Source: Duganella sp. CF458 (GTDB lineage: Bacteria; Pseudomonadota; Gammaproteobacteria; Burkholderiales; Burkholderiaceae_D). From it: a stretch of 64,000 bases of DNA. The position numbers were made by a program, and so were the translations under genes. Positions 16,412-24,983 of the stretch are shown here, piece by piece. The DNA lies in contig NZ_FOOF01000014.1 of NCBI RefSeq assembly GCF_900113115.1, positions 124,001-188,000 on the forward strand, read 5' to 3'. The stretch's first letter is position 1; the number at the start of each line of letters is the position of its first letter. Under the pieces are notes generated by a model. It saw only the letters and a list, made by a program, of their open reading frames with translations. It was not told where the DNA came from and ran no database searches.

Positions 16412-17365
16412 ATGAGCATCACTTATGAAGACATCGTCGCTGCCGCCCGCCGCATTGAAGGCTACGCCCACCGCACGCCAGTGCTGACCTCCCGCACCGC
16501 CAACGAGGAACTGGGCGCGGAGATCTTCTTCAAGGCCGAGAACATGCAGCGCATGGGCGCCTTCAAGTTCCGCGGCGGCTTCAACGCCCTGTCGCGTTTC
16601 AACGAAGCGCAGCGCAAGGCCGGCGTGGTGGCTTTCTCCTCCGGCAACCACGCGCAAGCGATTGCGCTGTCGGCAAAGCTGCTAGGCATACCGGCCACGA
16701 TCATCATGCCGGAAGACGCGCCGGCATCGAAGATCGCCGCCACGCGCGGCTACGGCGGCAAGGTAGTCACGTTTGACCGCTACAAGGAAGACCGCGAGGC
16801 AATCGGCCGCAAGCTGGCTGAAGAACAAGGCATGACCCTGATCCCTCCTTACGACCATGCGGACGTGATTGCCGGCCAGGGCACCGCAGCCAAGGAGCTG
16901 TTCGAGGAAGTGGGCGAACTGGATTACTTGTTCGTCTGCCTGGGCGGCGGCGGGCTGCTGTCAGGTTCCGCGCTGGCGGCGCGCGCGCTGTCGCCGAAGT
17001 GCAAGCTGTACGGCGTGGAACCGGAAGCCGGCAACGACGGCCAGCAATCGTTCCGCAGCGGCGCGATCGTGCATATCGATACGCCGAAGACCATCGCCGA
17101 CGGCGCCCAGACCCAGCACCTTGGGACGCTCACCTTCCCGATCATCCAGCGCGAAGTGGACGACATCCTGACCGCCAGCGATGCGGAACTGGTGGACGCC
17201 ATGCGCTTCTTCGCCGCGCGCATGAAGATCGTGGTCGAGCCGACCGGCTGCCTGGGCTTCGCCGCAGCGCGCAAGATGAAGGAACAGTTGCGCGGCAGGC
17301 GCGTAGGTGTGCTGATCAGCGGCGGCAACGTCGACATCGAGCGTTTCGCCGCCTTGCTCGCTTAA
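16412..17365 (+). CDS. PLP-dependent threonine/hydroxyaspartate dehydratase-like lyase
   Basis: 317-residue fold-type II PLP enzyme without a regulatory ACT domain, so in the serine racemase / threo-3-hydroxyaspartate ammonia-lyase / catabolic threonine dehydratase group. PLP lysine is Lys52 in GAFKFRGG; the phosphate/substrate loop SSGNHAQA is at 76-83, and the glycine-rich loop GGGGLLSGSALA at about 178-189. PPYDHADVIAGQGT is typical of the group. It is the third gene of the operon, 12 bases after the reductase with AGGAGA upstream of its ATG. Substrate: 3-hydroxyaspartate, threonine or serine; the reductase partner favours 3-hydroxyaspartate. Confidence 0.85.
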   Translation: MSITYEDIVAAARRIEGYAHRTPVLTSRTANEELGAEIFFKAENMQRMGAFKFRGGFNALSRFNEAQRKAGVVAFSSGNHAQAIALSAKLLGIPATIIMPEDAPASKIAATRGYGGKVVTFDRYKEDREAIGRKLAEEQGMTLIPPYDHADVIAGQGTAAKELFEEVGELDYLFVCLGGGGLLSGSALAARALSPKCKLYGVEPEAGNDGQQSFRSGAIVHIDTPKTIADGAQTQHLGTLTFPIIQREVDDILTASDAELVDAMRFFAARMKIVVEPTGCLGFAAARKMKEQLRGRRVGVLISGGNVDIERFAALLA

Positions 17366-17369
17366 CCCT

Positions 17370-18092
17370 TTATTCGCCCAGGTAGGCAGCCTTGACGCGT
17401 GGATCGTGCAGCATGTCTTCCGCAATGCCGGTCATGGTGACCGCGCCCGATTCCATGACGTAGCCGCGATTGGCCGCTTGCAGCGCCAGCTTGGCGTTCT
17501 GCTCCACCAGCAGGATGGTGATGCCCTGCTGGTGCACGTCGCGGATCACTTCGAAAATCTTCTCGACCATGATCGGCGACAGGCCCATCGAAGGCTCATC
17601 CAGCAACAGCAAGTGCGGATGGCACATCAGCGCGCGCGCCATGGCCAGCATCTGCTGCTCGCCACCGGACAAGGTGCCCGCCAGTTGCGCGGCGCGCTCT
17701 TTCAGGCGCGGAAACACGGCGAACCATTTCTCGATATCGGCCGCAATCGCCGCCTTATCGTTCATGGTGTAAGCGCCCATCATCAGGTTTTCGGTGATGG
17801 TCATGCGGGTGAACACGCCGCGGCCTTCCGGCACCATGGCCAGTTTCTTCTCCACCAGGTGGAAGGATTGCGAGCCTTTCAGCGACTGGCCCATATAGGA
17901 TACGGTACCCTCCACCTTGCATGGCGGCAGGGTGCCGGTGATAGCCTTCAGCGTGGTGGTCTTGCCGGCGCCATTGGCGCCGATCAGCGTGACCAGTTCG
18001 CCTTGGTTGACTTCCAGGTCGATGCCTTTGACTGCCTTGATGCCGCCGTACGCGACCTTCAAGCCCGAAACTTTCAGAACATTGGCGCCCAT
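17370..18092 (-). CDS. livF: Branched-chain amino acid ABC transporter ATPase LivF
   Basis: Second ATPase of a LIV/HAAT-type amino acid importer. 240 residues; Walker A GANGAGKTT (about 38-46), signature LSGGEQQ (about 140-146), Walker B HLLLLDEPSMGLSP. GGAGGAG precedes the ATG, which overlaps the livG stop by one base (TGATG). Last gene of the livHMGF operon; its stop is only 4 bases from the stop of the convergent lyase gene. Confidence 0.94.
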   Translation of the reverse strand: MGANVLKVSGLKVAYGGIKAVKGIDLEVNQGELVTLIGANGAGKTTTLKAITGTLPPCKVEGTVSYMGQSLKGSQSFHLVEKKLAMVPEGRGVFTRMTITENLMMGAYTMNDKAAIAADIEKWFAVFPRLKERAAQLAGTLSGGEQQMLAMARALMCHPHLLLLDEPSMGLSPIMVEKIFEVIRDVHQQGITILLVEQNAKLALQAANRGYVMESGAVTMTGIAEDMLHDPRVKAAYLGE

Positions 18093-18862
18093 CAGTGCGC
18101 TCCTCCCAGATAGGCTTCAATCACTGCTTTATTGCTTTGAATCTCGGCCGGCAAGCCTTCTGCAATCAGCTTGCCGTATTCCAGCACGCTGATGCGGTCG
18201 CACAGGCCCATCATCAGCTTCACATCGTGCTCGATCAGCAGCACGGTCTTGCCTTCGTTCTTGATCTTGACCAGCAATTCGCGCAGCGCCAGCTTTTCGG
18301 TCGCGTTCATGCCGGCAGCCGGTTCGTCCAGCGCCAGCAGTTGCGGGTCGGTCGCCAGCGCACGGGCGATTTCCAGCCGGCGCTGGTCGCCATAGGACAG
18401 GTATTTGGAGGTGCGGCCGGCAAACTGGCCGATGCCGACAAAGTCCAGCAGTTCCTGCGCGCGCTTGCGGATTGCAGCTTCTTCTTCGCGTGCTGCCTTG
18501 TGGCGGAACACGGCACCGAACACGCCCTGGTGCGAGCGCACATGGCGGCCCACCATCACGTTTTCCAGCGCGGTCATTTCACCGAACAGGCGGATGTTCT
18601 GGAAGGTGCGGGCAATGCCGGCCTTGGCCACCGCGTGCGGGGCGGATGGCGAATATGGCTTGCCGGCCAGCTCGAAGGTGCCGGTATCGGGCTGGTACAA
18701 GCCGGTGATCACGTTGAAGAAGGTGGTCTTGCCGGCGCCGTTCGGCCCGATCAGTCCGTAGATCTGGCCCTTGTTGATCTTGATGCGCACGTCAGTCAGC
18801 GCCTGCAGGCCGCCGAAGCGTTTGTTGACGCCTTCGATATTCAGGATTACTTGTTCGCTCAT
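18092..18862 (-). CDS. livG: Branched-chain amino acid ABC transporter ATPase LivG
   Basis: ATPase partner of LivF. 256 residues from the ATG at 18862, which has GAGG at a good distance; a start at 18877 overlapping the livM stop as ATGA would add five residues and is possible. Walker A GPNGAGKTT, the long LivG insertion (VGRHVRSHQGVFGAVFRHKA), signature LSYGDQRRLEIARAL and Walker B LLALDEPAAGMN are present. Cytoplasmic, docked on LivHM. Confidence 0.94.
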   Translation of the reverse strand: MSEQVILNIEGVNKRFGGLQALTDVRIKINKGQIYGLIGPNGAGKTTFFNVITGLYQPDTGTFELAGKPYSPSAPHAVAKAGIARTFQNIRLFGEMTALENVMVGRHVRSHQGVFGAVFRHKAAREEEAAIRKRAQELLDFVGIGQFAGRTSKYLSYGDQRRLEIARALATDPQLLALDEPAAGMNATEKLALRELLVKIKNEGKTVLLIEHDVKLMMGLCDRISVLEYGKLIAEGLPAEIQSNKAVIEAYLGGAH

Positions 18863-18873
18863 CTCTACTAACC

Positions 18874-20085
18874 TCATGCTGCCATTACGCCGGTCGACTG
18901 GCCTTTGGAGTCGGCATCCGCATCCGGACGGTCTTCATGCTTGGGCGATGGCCACAGGCCCGCGGGACGGGTCAGCATGATCACCACCATCGCCAGGCCG
19001 TACAGCAGCTGGCGCAACACTTCGGATTCGATCAGTACTTTGCCGAACAATTTCATTTGCAGCGGCTCCACCACGTGGCGCAGGATTTCCGGCAGCGCCG
19101 CCAACAGCGCACCACCCAGCACCACGCCCGGAATGTGGCCAATACCGCCCAGCACCACCATCGCCAGCACGGCGATCGACTCGGTCAGCGAGAACGACTC
19201 CGGCGACACGAAGCCCTGGAAGGAAGCGAACATGGCGCCTGCCACGCCGCCGAAGGTGGCGCCCATGGAGAACGCCAGCAGCTTCACGTTGCGGGTATTG
19301 ATGCCCATGGCCTTGGCCGCGATTTCGTCTTCGCGGATCGCCACCCAGGCGCGGCCCAGGCGCGAATGCTGCAGGCGCGAGGTGATGAACACGGTTGCGA
19401 TGGTCAGCACCAGGAACAGGAAGTAGTAGGCGTTCACGGAAGGCATCGAGAAGCTGCCGATGAAAACCGTGGCGCGCGAACCCTGCTCGCCCGCCAGGTT
19501 GACGCCGAATACGCGGATCGGGTCGATCAGGTTGATGCCCTGCGGGCCGTTGGTGATGTTGACCGGATCGTTCAGGTTATTCATGAAGATGCGGATGATT
19601 TCACCGAAGCCCAGGGTCACGATCGCCAGGTAGTCGCCGCGCAGCTTCAGGGTCGGGGCGCCGAGCAGCGCGCCGAACAGGCCCGCCAGCGCAGCGGCCA
19701 GCGGCACGATCAGCCATACCGACAAATGGATGCCGTTGGTGCGGATGTCCTCGCCCATGATCGCCGCCAGCCCCTCGCCGAACGCCGGATGCATATTGAT
19801 CAGCGATTCCAGCACGGTGGCAAATTGCGGCGATGCCAGCAGGCCGGTCATGTAAGCGCCGACCGCATAGAAGGCAATGTAGCCCAGGTCCAGCAGGCCG
19901 GCAAAGCCCACCACGATATTCAGGCCCACGGCCAGCATGATGTACAGCAGCGCCAGGTCGGCGATACGCACCCATGAATTGCCGAATGGCGCAGCCGCGA
20001 ACGGGAAAATGATCAGCGCGGCCAGCAACAGCGCCATGCTGATGTAAGCCTGCTTGGGATTTTTTTGAATGTCGAAAGTCAGCAT
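18874..20085 (-). CDS. livM: Branched-chain amino acid ABC transporter permease LivM
   Basis: 403-residue permease with about ten membrane helices. Start at 20085 has GGGGAT seven bases upstream; a GTG two codons earlier lacks that spacing. Family marks: ALLYIMLAVGLNIVVGFAGL near residue 50, TLKLRGDYLAIVTLGFGEII, VAIREDEIAAKAMGIN (the ATPase-contacting EAA-like loop) and VVLGGIGHIPGVVLGGALL. The C-terminal 20 residues are charged and cytoplasmic. Pairs with LivH. Confidence 0.94.
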   Translation of the reverse strand: MLTFDIQKNPKQAYISMALLLAALIIFPFAAAPFGNSWVRIADLALLYIMLAVGLNIVVGFAGLLDLGYIAFYAVGAYMTGLLASPQFATVLESLINMHPAFGEGLAAIMGEDIRTNGIHLSVWLIVPLAAALAGLFGALLGAPTLKLRGDYLAIVTLGFGEIIRIFMNNLNDPVNITNGPQGINLIDPIRVFGVNLAGEQGSRATVFIGSFSMPSVNAYYFLFLVLTIATVFITSRLQHSRLGRAWVAIREDEIAAKAMGINTRNVKLLAFSMGATFGGVAGAMFASFQGFVSPESFSLTESIAVLAMVVLGGIGHIPGVVLGGALLAALPEILRHVVEPLQMKLFGKVLIESEVLRQLLYGLAMVVIMLTRPAGLWPSPKHEDRPDADADSKGQSTGVMAA

Positions 20086-20098
20086 ATGCACATCCCCA

Positions 20099-21028
20099 TC
20101 AGGCGCGGTCAGCCACGCGTTCGCCCATGATGCCGGACGGACGCACCGTCAGCACCAGGATCAACACGATAAAGGCGAAAATGTCCTGGTAGTGCGAGCC
20201 CAGGAAACCACCGGTCAGTTCGCCGATATAGCCGGCGCCCAGCGCTTCGATAATGCCCAGCACAATACCGCCGATCATGGCGCCGTAGATATTGCCGATA
20301 CCGCCCAGCACCGCCGCGCAGAAGGCTTTCAGGCCCGGCATGAAGCCCATCGCAAACTGGATCGAGGCATAGTTCGCGCCCCACATCACGCCAGCCACGG
20401 CAGCCAATGCCGCCCCGATCGCGAAGGTGGCGACGATGATCTTGTTCGAGTCCACGCCCATCAGGCCGGCGACGCGCGGGTTCTCGGCCACGGCGCGCAT
20501 GGCGCGGCCCATGCGGGTGCGCTCAACCAGCATGACCAGGCCGAACATCGAGACCGCGGCCAGCACCAGCAGCAGCACCTGGGTCACCGTGATCACCGCG
20601 CCGCCCACCATGATCGGCTCGGTCGGCAGCAGTTGCGGGAACGGCAGCGGGTTGCGGCCCCAGATCATCATGGCGAAGGTTTGCAGCAGGTAGGAAACGC
20701 CGATGGCAGTAATCAAGGGGGCCAGGCGGGGAGCGTTGCGCAGGCGGCGGTAGGCGATGCGCTCGATCAGGATGTTCACCAGCATGCAGGCCGGGATGGC
20801 GCCAATGATGGCGATGCCGAGCTGCATATATCCCGGCAGGTCCGGCGCATACACGCCCAGCAAATTCAGGATGGAGAGACCGATCATCGCACCGATCATC
20901 AGCACGTCGCCGTGGGCGAAGTTAATCAGGTTCAGCACGCCGTACACCATCGTATAACCGAGGGCGACCAGCGCATACATACTGCCCAGCACCAGGCCGT
21001 TGAGAATTTGTTGGATAAAAGTATCCAT
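20099..21028 (-). CDS. livH: Branched-chain amino acid ABC transporter permease LivH
   Basis: 309-residue permease, first gene of livHMGF. N-terminus QQILNGLVLGSMYALVALGY and GVLNLINFAHGDVLMIGA are the family opening; VAENPRVAGLMGVDSNKI is the ATPase-contact loop, and VLGGIGNIYGAMIGGIVLG follows. No LivJ/LivK-type binding protein gene lies in the window, so the specificity component is encoded elsewhere. The roughly 130 bases upstream hold the ispH terminator and the liv promoter. Confidence 0.94.
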   Translation of the reverse strand: MDTFIQQILNGLVLGSMYALVALGYTMVYGVLNLINFAHGDVLMIGAMIGLSILNLLGVYAPDLPGYMQLGIAIIGAIPACMLVNILIERIAYRRLRNAPRLAPLITAIGVSYLLQTFAMMIWGRNPLPFPQLLPTEPIMVGGAVITVTQVLLLVLAAVSMFGLVMLVERTRMGRAMRAVAENPRVAGLMGVDSNKIIVATFAIGAALAAVAGVMWGANYASIQFAMGFMPGLKAFCAAVLGGIGNIYGAMIGGIVLGIIEALGAGYIGELTGGFLGSHYQDIFAFIVLILVLTVRPSGIMGERVADRA

Positions 21029-21051
21029 CGAGTATGCCCTTAAGAACTATA

Positions 21052-21086
21052 AAAAACGGCACCCAAGGTTGCCCTCGTGGTGCCGC
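21052..21086 (-). terminator. Terminator of ispH
   Basis: Minus strand: CGGCACC (21086-21080), 15-base loop, GGTGCCG (21064-21058), then TTTTTT (21057-21052). It lies about 75 bases past the ispH stop and upstream of livH. Confidence 0.75.
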
Positions 21087-21160
21087 CGTTTGGAAGCGTT
21101 CGCCATGATAGCGAGGTTTCCGGAAAACTAATCGTGGAAAATCCACGTTATACCAAATTA

Positions 21161-22111
21161 TTACTGGATGCCGTGGCTTTTTCCGCCCTCCAGGCCTTTG
21201 GGCAGCGGGAAAGTGACCGCCTCTTCCACGCCATCCAGGGTCCGCACGCTCTTCGCGCCCAGCTCTTTCAGGCGGCTGATGACCGCGTCGACCAGCACTT
21301 CCGGCGCCGACGCGCCGGCCGTGACGCCCACGCGCAGCTTGCCTTCCAGCCAGGCTGGATCGATCTGGGAAGCATTGTCCACCATATAGGCCGGGGTGCC
21401 CTTCTTCTCCGCCACTTCGCGCAGGCGGTTCGAATTGGAACTGTTCGGCGAACCGACCACGATCACCACTTCCACCTGCGGCGCCATGAATTTCACGGCT
21501 TCCTGGCGGTTGGTGGTGGCGTAGCAGATGTCGCCTTTTTTCGGCTCAATAATATTCGGGTATTTTGCCTTAAGGGCTTCGATGATTTGTGCCGTATCAT
21601 CCACGGAAAGTGTCGTTTGCGACACATAGGCCACCTGGTCGGGATTCCGGACCTGCAGGCCCGCCACGTCGTCCACCGTTTCGACCAGGTACATGCCCTC
21701 GTCGGTCTGGCCCATGGTGCCTTCGACTTCCGGGTGTCCATCGTGGCCGATCATGATGATCTCGCAGCCCTGCTTGCGCATCTTGGCCACTTCCACGTGC
21801 ACCTTGGTCACCAGCGGGCAAGTCGCGTCGAAGATCGACAGGCCGCGCGCTTCCGCTTCGGCCCGCACCGCTTTCGACACGCCATGGGCGGAGAACACCA
21901 GGGTATTGCCGGCCGGGACATCGTCCAGCTCTTCGATGAAGATGGCGCCCTTGGCGCGCAAGTCTTCCACCACATAGGCGTTGTGCACGATTTCGTGGCG
22001 CACGTAGATCGGCGCACCGAACTGCTGCAGCGCGCGTTCCACGATCTCGATGGCGCGGTCAACGCCGGCGCAGAAGCCGCGCGGCTGGGCGAGGAGGATT
22101 TCTTTGTCCAT
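21161..22111 (-). CDS. ispH: 4-hydroxy-3-methylbut-2-enyl diphosphate reductase
   Basis: Last enzyme of the MEP isoprenoid pathway; makes IPP and DMAPP from HMBPP using a [4Fe-4S] cluster. 316 residues, normal length. Cluster cysteines are seen as Cys14 in PRGFCAGVDRAI, one in FDATCPLVTKVH and one in GDICYATTNRQEAV; substrate motifs FSAHGVS and SPNSSNSNRLREV are intact. ATG at 22111, only a few bases after the FKBP gene stop, giving the fkpB-ispH pair also known in enterobacteria. Confidence 0.97.
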   Translation of the reverse strand: MDKEILLAQPRGFCAGVDRAIEIVERALQQFGAPIYVRHEIVHNAYVVEDLRAKGAIFIEELDDVPAGNTLVFSAHGVSKAVRAEAEARGLSIFDATCPLVTKVHVEVAKMRKQGCEIIMIGHDGHPEVEGTMGQTDEGMYLVETVDDVAGLQVRNPDQVAYVSQTTLSVDDTAQIIEALKAKYPNIIEPKKGDICYATTNRQEAVKFMAPQVEVVIVVGSPNSSNSNRLREVAEKKGTPAYMVDNASQIDPAWLEGKLRVGVTAGASAPEVLVDAVISRLKELGAKSVRTLDGVEEAVTFPLPKGLEGGKSHGIQ

Positions 22112-22117
22112 GTTCTT

Positions 22118-22561
22118 TTACAGCACAGAGATAAGGTTCACTTCAAACTTCACCGGCTGGCCAGCCAACGGGTGGTTGAAGTCGAAGATGGCAACGTCGT
22201 CGCGCAGCTCGCGCAGCACGCCGGCAAAGCGGCCGCCTTTGGGCGCGTTGAAGTCGACCAGGTCGCCGATCTTGTATTCATTGTCCGGATCGGAGTTTTC
22301 CTCCAGCGTAGCACGGGACACGGCTTGCACCAGGTCAGGGTTGCGCGGGCCGAAGCCTTCGCCCGGCGCCAGCTCGAATACCTGGTGGGTGCCCTCCGGC
22401 AGGCCGATCAGCAGCGCTTCCAGGTTCGGCGCCAACTGGCCCTGGCCCAGCATCAACGTGGCAGGGTTGCCTTCGAAGGTGGAAACGATATTGGTGCCAT
22501 CCAGCGAGGCGAGGCGGTAATGCAGGGTGAGGTAAGCCGAAGCAGTGACAACGTTAGACAT
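22118..22561 (-). CDS. fkpB: FKBP-type peptidyl-prolyl isomerase (SlpA/FkpB)
   Basis: 147-residue cytoplasmic prolyl isomerase/chaperone of the SlpA type: FKBP domain with the inserted flap domain. Family marks: VSTFEGNPATLMLGQGQLAP, LPEGTHQVFELAPGEGFGPR and the C-terminal DFNHPLAGQPVKFEV. Start at 22561 (MSNVVTASAYLTLHYRL); longer in-frame starts add a low-complexity basic stretch unlike the family. First gene of the fkpB-ispH unit. Confidence 0.93.
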   Translation of the reverse strand: MSNVVTASAYLTLHYRLASLDGTNIVSTFEGNPATLMLGQGQLAPNLEALLIGLPEGTHQVFELAPGEGFGPRNPDLVQAVSRATLEENSDPDNEYKIGDLVDFNAPKGGRFAGVLRELRDDVAIFDFNHPLAGQPVKFEVNLISVL

Positions 22562-22708
22562 GGAAACAACTCTGGTGACAGGCAAAAACGCTATTGTAAG
22601 CCATCGGACGCCGCGCGGCGCGGCAGCCCGCCCCGGCCCCGCACAAATCCTGACCCAGCGCAAATCGCCCTTCCCGCCCGGGCCAGATAATAGGCGACGG
22701 AGGTGACC

Positions 22709-23383
22709 ATGGCGATTTCAGACTGGCCGGAACAGCTGCGCCCACGCGAGCGATTGTTAAAAGCGGGGCCGCAAGCCCTGTCCGATGCTGAATTACTGGC
22801 AATTTTCCTGCGGGTAGGCATTCGCGGCAAGGATGCGGTGGCGCTGGCCACCGAGCTGCTGGGCCGTTTCGGCTCCCTGCGCGCCCTGATCCACGCCAGC
22901 CGCGCCGATTTCACCGCCGTGCCGGGCCTGGGCGCCGCCAAGTACGCTCAATTGCAGGCTGTGATCGAACTGGCACGCCGTGCAATTAGCGAGGAAATGA
23001 GCGCCGGCGAAGAGCTGTCCTCGCCGCATGCGGTGAAAGACTTCCTGCGCCTGTCGCTGGCCGGCCAGCCCTATGAATCCTTCCATGTCCTGTTCCTGGA
23101 CGTCAAAAACCGCCTGATCGAAGCCTGCGAATTGTTTCGCGGCACGCTCACGCATACCAGCGTGTATCCGCGCGAAGTCGTGCGGGAAGCGCTGGCGCGC
23201 AACGCCGCTGCCATCATGCTGGCCCATAACCACCCTTCCGGATCACCCGCACCAAGCGAATCGGACGTCCTGCTGACAAGGGCGCTGGTACAGGCGCTGG
23301 CCTTGGTGGACATCCGCATCCTGGACCACTTTGTCGTCGCGGGACACCAGGTGCATTCCTTCGCGGAACATGGTCAAATCTAA
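22709..23383 (+). CDS. radC: RadC-family JAB/JAMM protein
   Basis: 224-residue protein of the RadC/UPF0758 family; despite the name its role in repair is doubtful. An N-terminal UBA-like segment (LRPRERLLKAGPQALSDAEL) and helix-hairpin-helix (VPGLGAAKYAQLQ, about 70-82) precede the JAMM-like metal site HNHPSGSPAPSESD. Start at 22709 has GGAGG immediately upstream; an in-frame GTG two codons earlier overlaps that site. Divergent from fkpB. Confidence 0.93.
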   Translation: MAISDWPEQLRPRERLLKAGPQALSDAELLAIFLRVGIRGKDAVALATELLGRFGSLRALIHASRADFTAVPGLGAAKYAQLQAVIELARRAISEEMSAGEELSSPHAVKDFLRLSLAGQPYESFHVLFLDVKNRLIEACELFRGTLTHTSVYPREVVREALARNAAAIMLAHNHPSGSPAPSESDVLLTRALVQALALVDIRILDHFVVAGHQVHSFAEHGQI

Positions 23384-23431
23384 TTGTTAAATTTTGAGTT
23401 TATATGTGACACAATTGTTTTTCGCAAGTGC

Positions 23432-23460
23432 TTGAAAATCTTGGGGAATTTCCATATACT
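23432..23460 (+). promoter_or_regulatory. Sigma-70 promoter of rpmB-rpmG
   Basis: TTGAAA (23432-23437), exact 17-base spacer, TATACT (23455-23460); start expected near 23467, about 34 bases before the rpmB ATG. Confidence 0.8.
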
Positions 23461-23500
23461 CTTGTTTTTCCAATTTCGGAAGTAATTCAAGGAGTGTGCC

Positions 23501-23737
23501 ATGGCACGTGTTTGCCAAGTAACTGGGAAGAAGCCGATGGTCGGCAACAATGTTTCCCACGCAAACAACAAAACCAAGCGTCGTTTCCTGCCAAACCTGC
23601 AGAACCGTCGTATTTTTGTTGAATCTGAAAACCGCTGGGTCTCCCTGCGTCTGTCTAACGCCGGTCTGCGCGTGATCGACAAGGTCGGCATCGACGCCGT
23701 CCTGGCCGACATGCGTGCACGTGGCGAGAAAGTTTAA
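23501..23737 (+). CDS. rpmB: 50S ribosomal protein L28
   Basis: 78-residue ribosomal protein, full family length. MARVCQVTGKKPMVGNNVSH and the NNKTKRRFLPNLQNRR segment are diagnostic. AAGGAG lies just upstream of the ATG. First gene of the rpmB-rpmG operon, driven by the promoter at 23432-23460 and closed by the terminator at 23934-23965. Confidence 0.98.
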   Translation: MARVCQVTGKKPMVGNNVSHANNKTKRRFLPNLQNRRIFVESENRWVSLRLSNAGLRVIDKVGIDAVLADMRARGEKV

Positions 23738-23751
23738 TAGGGAGCTGAATC

Positions 23752-23919
23752 ATGGCAAAAACTGGCCGCGACAAGATCAAGCTGGAATCGACCGCTGGTA
23801 CTGGTCACTTCTACACCACGACCAAGAACAAGCGCACCATGCCTTCCAAAATGGAAATCATGAAGTTCGATCCTAAAGCACGCAAGCACGTGATGTACAA
23901 GGAAACCAAGATCAAGTAA
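23752..23919 (+). CDS. rpmG: 50S ribosomal protein L33
   Basis: 55-residue ribosomal protein starting MAKTGRDKIKLESTAGTG and ending KHVMYKETKIK. It has no cysteines, so it is the zinc-independent (C-minus) L33 form. The start follows rpmB by 14 bases with GGGAGC upstream. Only one L33 copy is visible in the window, so a C-plus paralogue, if any, is elsewhere. Confidence 0.97.
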   Translation: MAKTGRDKIKLESTAGTGHFYTTTKNKRTMPSKMEIMKFDPKARKHVMYKETKIK

Positions 23920-23933
23920 TCGATCTCGGTTCG

Positions 23934-23965
23934 AAAAAAAACCGCCCTCGGGGCGGTTTTTTTAT
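23934..23965. terminator. Bidirectional terminator between rpmG and a convergent gene
   Basis: A-run, then ACCGCCC (23941-23947), TCG loop, GGGCGGT (23951-23957), then T-run. The A- and T-runs on both sides let it work in either direction; it overlaps the stop codon of the convergent gene at 23962. Confidence 0.9.
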
Positions 23966-24441
23966 TTGCAGCCTTCCAGTGTTTGCAGCTGGAGGCGCTT
24001 GCCGGCGTGAATCGCCGTTACCTTCCCGCCCTGCATCATGTAGCGGATGGCCAGTTCACGGTCGCCCGTTTCCACCATCAGCCAGTCGGCATGCTCCGGA
24101 TGCGGCTTCACCGCGTCGCCATACACACGCTGCAGCTTGGATGCCGGATCGCCGATACGCACGCCGCGTTCAGTACCGTAACCGCCGGCCACATCGACCC
24201 GCACAACTGTCTTGCGCACAAACGTCACCTCAAGCCTCGGATAGCGCTTGGAGCGCGCCACGCGGCATACCTTGTCGAGGGTGATGTCTTTGTCAGCCTC
24301 CAGGCCGCCAAAGGTCTTGCCCAGGTTCTCGTACCGGGCACCAACCTTGTACGGTCCCAGGCCATCCGGTTTAATCACCCAGCTCGCGGCCTGGGCGCTG
24401 CCCGCCAAGCTTATCGCCAGCGGAAAAATCCACCATTTCAC
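23962..24441 (-). CDS. Secreted hypothetical protein (159 aa)
   Basis: Family not recognised. A GTG start at 24441 with GAGGAG six bases upstream gives a clean signal peptide (MKWWIFPLAISLAGSAQA, cleaved before ASWVIK). The mature protein is about 141 residues, beta-rich in appearance, with two cysteines (VCRVARS and the penultimate-region EGCK) that could form a disulfide. Sequence such as LGPYKVGARYENLGKTFGG and GVRIGDPASKLQRVYG suggests a repeated small beta unit. Periplasmic role unknown. Confidence 0.7.
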   Translation of the reverse strand: MKWWIFPLAISLAGSAQAASWVIKPDGLGPYKVGARYENLGKTFGGLEADKDITLDKVCRVARSKRYPRLEVTFVRKTVVRVDVAGGYGTERGVRIGDPASKLQRVYGDAVKPHPEHADWLMVETGDRELAIRYMMQGGKVTAIHAGKRLQLQTLEGCK

Positions 24442-24494
24442 TGCAATCTCCTCAAATGTTGACTCATGGCAACAGCATACTCCTAAGGGAGTAG

Positions 24495-24923
24495 TCACGC
24501 CAACACGAATTGCGGGCCGTCCCATCCATCGAGGTATTTTGGTAACACATCGTCTACATCAATGACGCGATGGCGGTAAAACAGGTGCATGGATGGCTGC
24601 CAGGCCTGCGGCAGGCTGCCGCCGGCGCGCGCCACGATGCTGTTCGGGACGACGCGCATGCCGAGGCGGTTGGTGCCAAACAGGGTCTCGCCGCAACGCG
24701 CGCAGAAGGTGCGCGACATTTGCCGCACCGGATGCGTAAAGCCCGCGGTCTCGCCACGTGTGATCTGCACTGCTCCGGCATTCCAGGCCGTGGCGGACAG
24801 GATGGCGCTGCCATAAAAGTCGCGGCAGGCATTGCAGTGGCAATGCGCGCGCGCCGCCGGCTCGCCATGCAGTTCGAATGCAGCCTGGCCGCACATGCAT
24901 TGAACCGTCAATATTCCAGTCAT
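24495..24923 (-). CDS. GFA/CENP-V family zinc protein
   Basis: 142-residue protein of the glutathione-dependent formaldehyde-activating enzyme (Gfa/CENP-V) fold. Zinc ligands visible as Cys9-x-Cys11 (QCMCGQ), a Cys-x-Cys-x-x-Cys (HCHCNACRDFYG) and a later Cys-x-x-Cys (FCARCGE). Most family members have no proven reaction and do not act on formaldehyde, so the name describes the fold only. GAGGAGA precedes the ATG and lies on the T-side of the desaturase terminator. Confidence 0.85.
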   Translation of the reverse strand: MTGILTVQCMCGQAAFELHGEPAARAHCHCNACRDFYGSAILSATAWNAGAVQITRGETAGFTHPVRQMSRTFCARCGETLFGTNRLGMRVVPNSIVARAGGSLPQAWQPSMHLFYRHRVIDVDDVLPKYLDGWDGPQFVLA

Positions 24924-24933
24924 TCATTCTCCT

Positions 24934-24961
24934 CAAAAACAAAACGGCCCCGAAGGGCCGT
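24934..24961 (-). terminator. Terminator of the desaturase gene
   Basis: Minus strand: ACGGCCC-TTCG-GGGCCGT (24961-24944) then TTTGTTTTT. It ends just before the ribosome binding site of the next gene downstream. Confidence 0.88.
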
Positions 24962-24983
24962 GTTATTGCAAGTTCGATCAGGC

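Noticed and set aside
17366..17369. A possible missing gene or terminator between the lyase and livF
   Set aside because: Only four bases separate the two stop codons; the genes simply converge and no hairpin is visible there.
21077..22690. 537-codon plus-strand open frame across ispH and fkpB
   Set aside because: Both opposite genes are conserved and complete; this frame has no family similarity.
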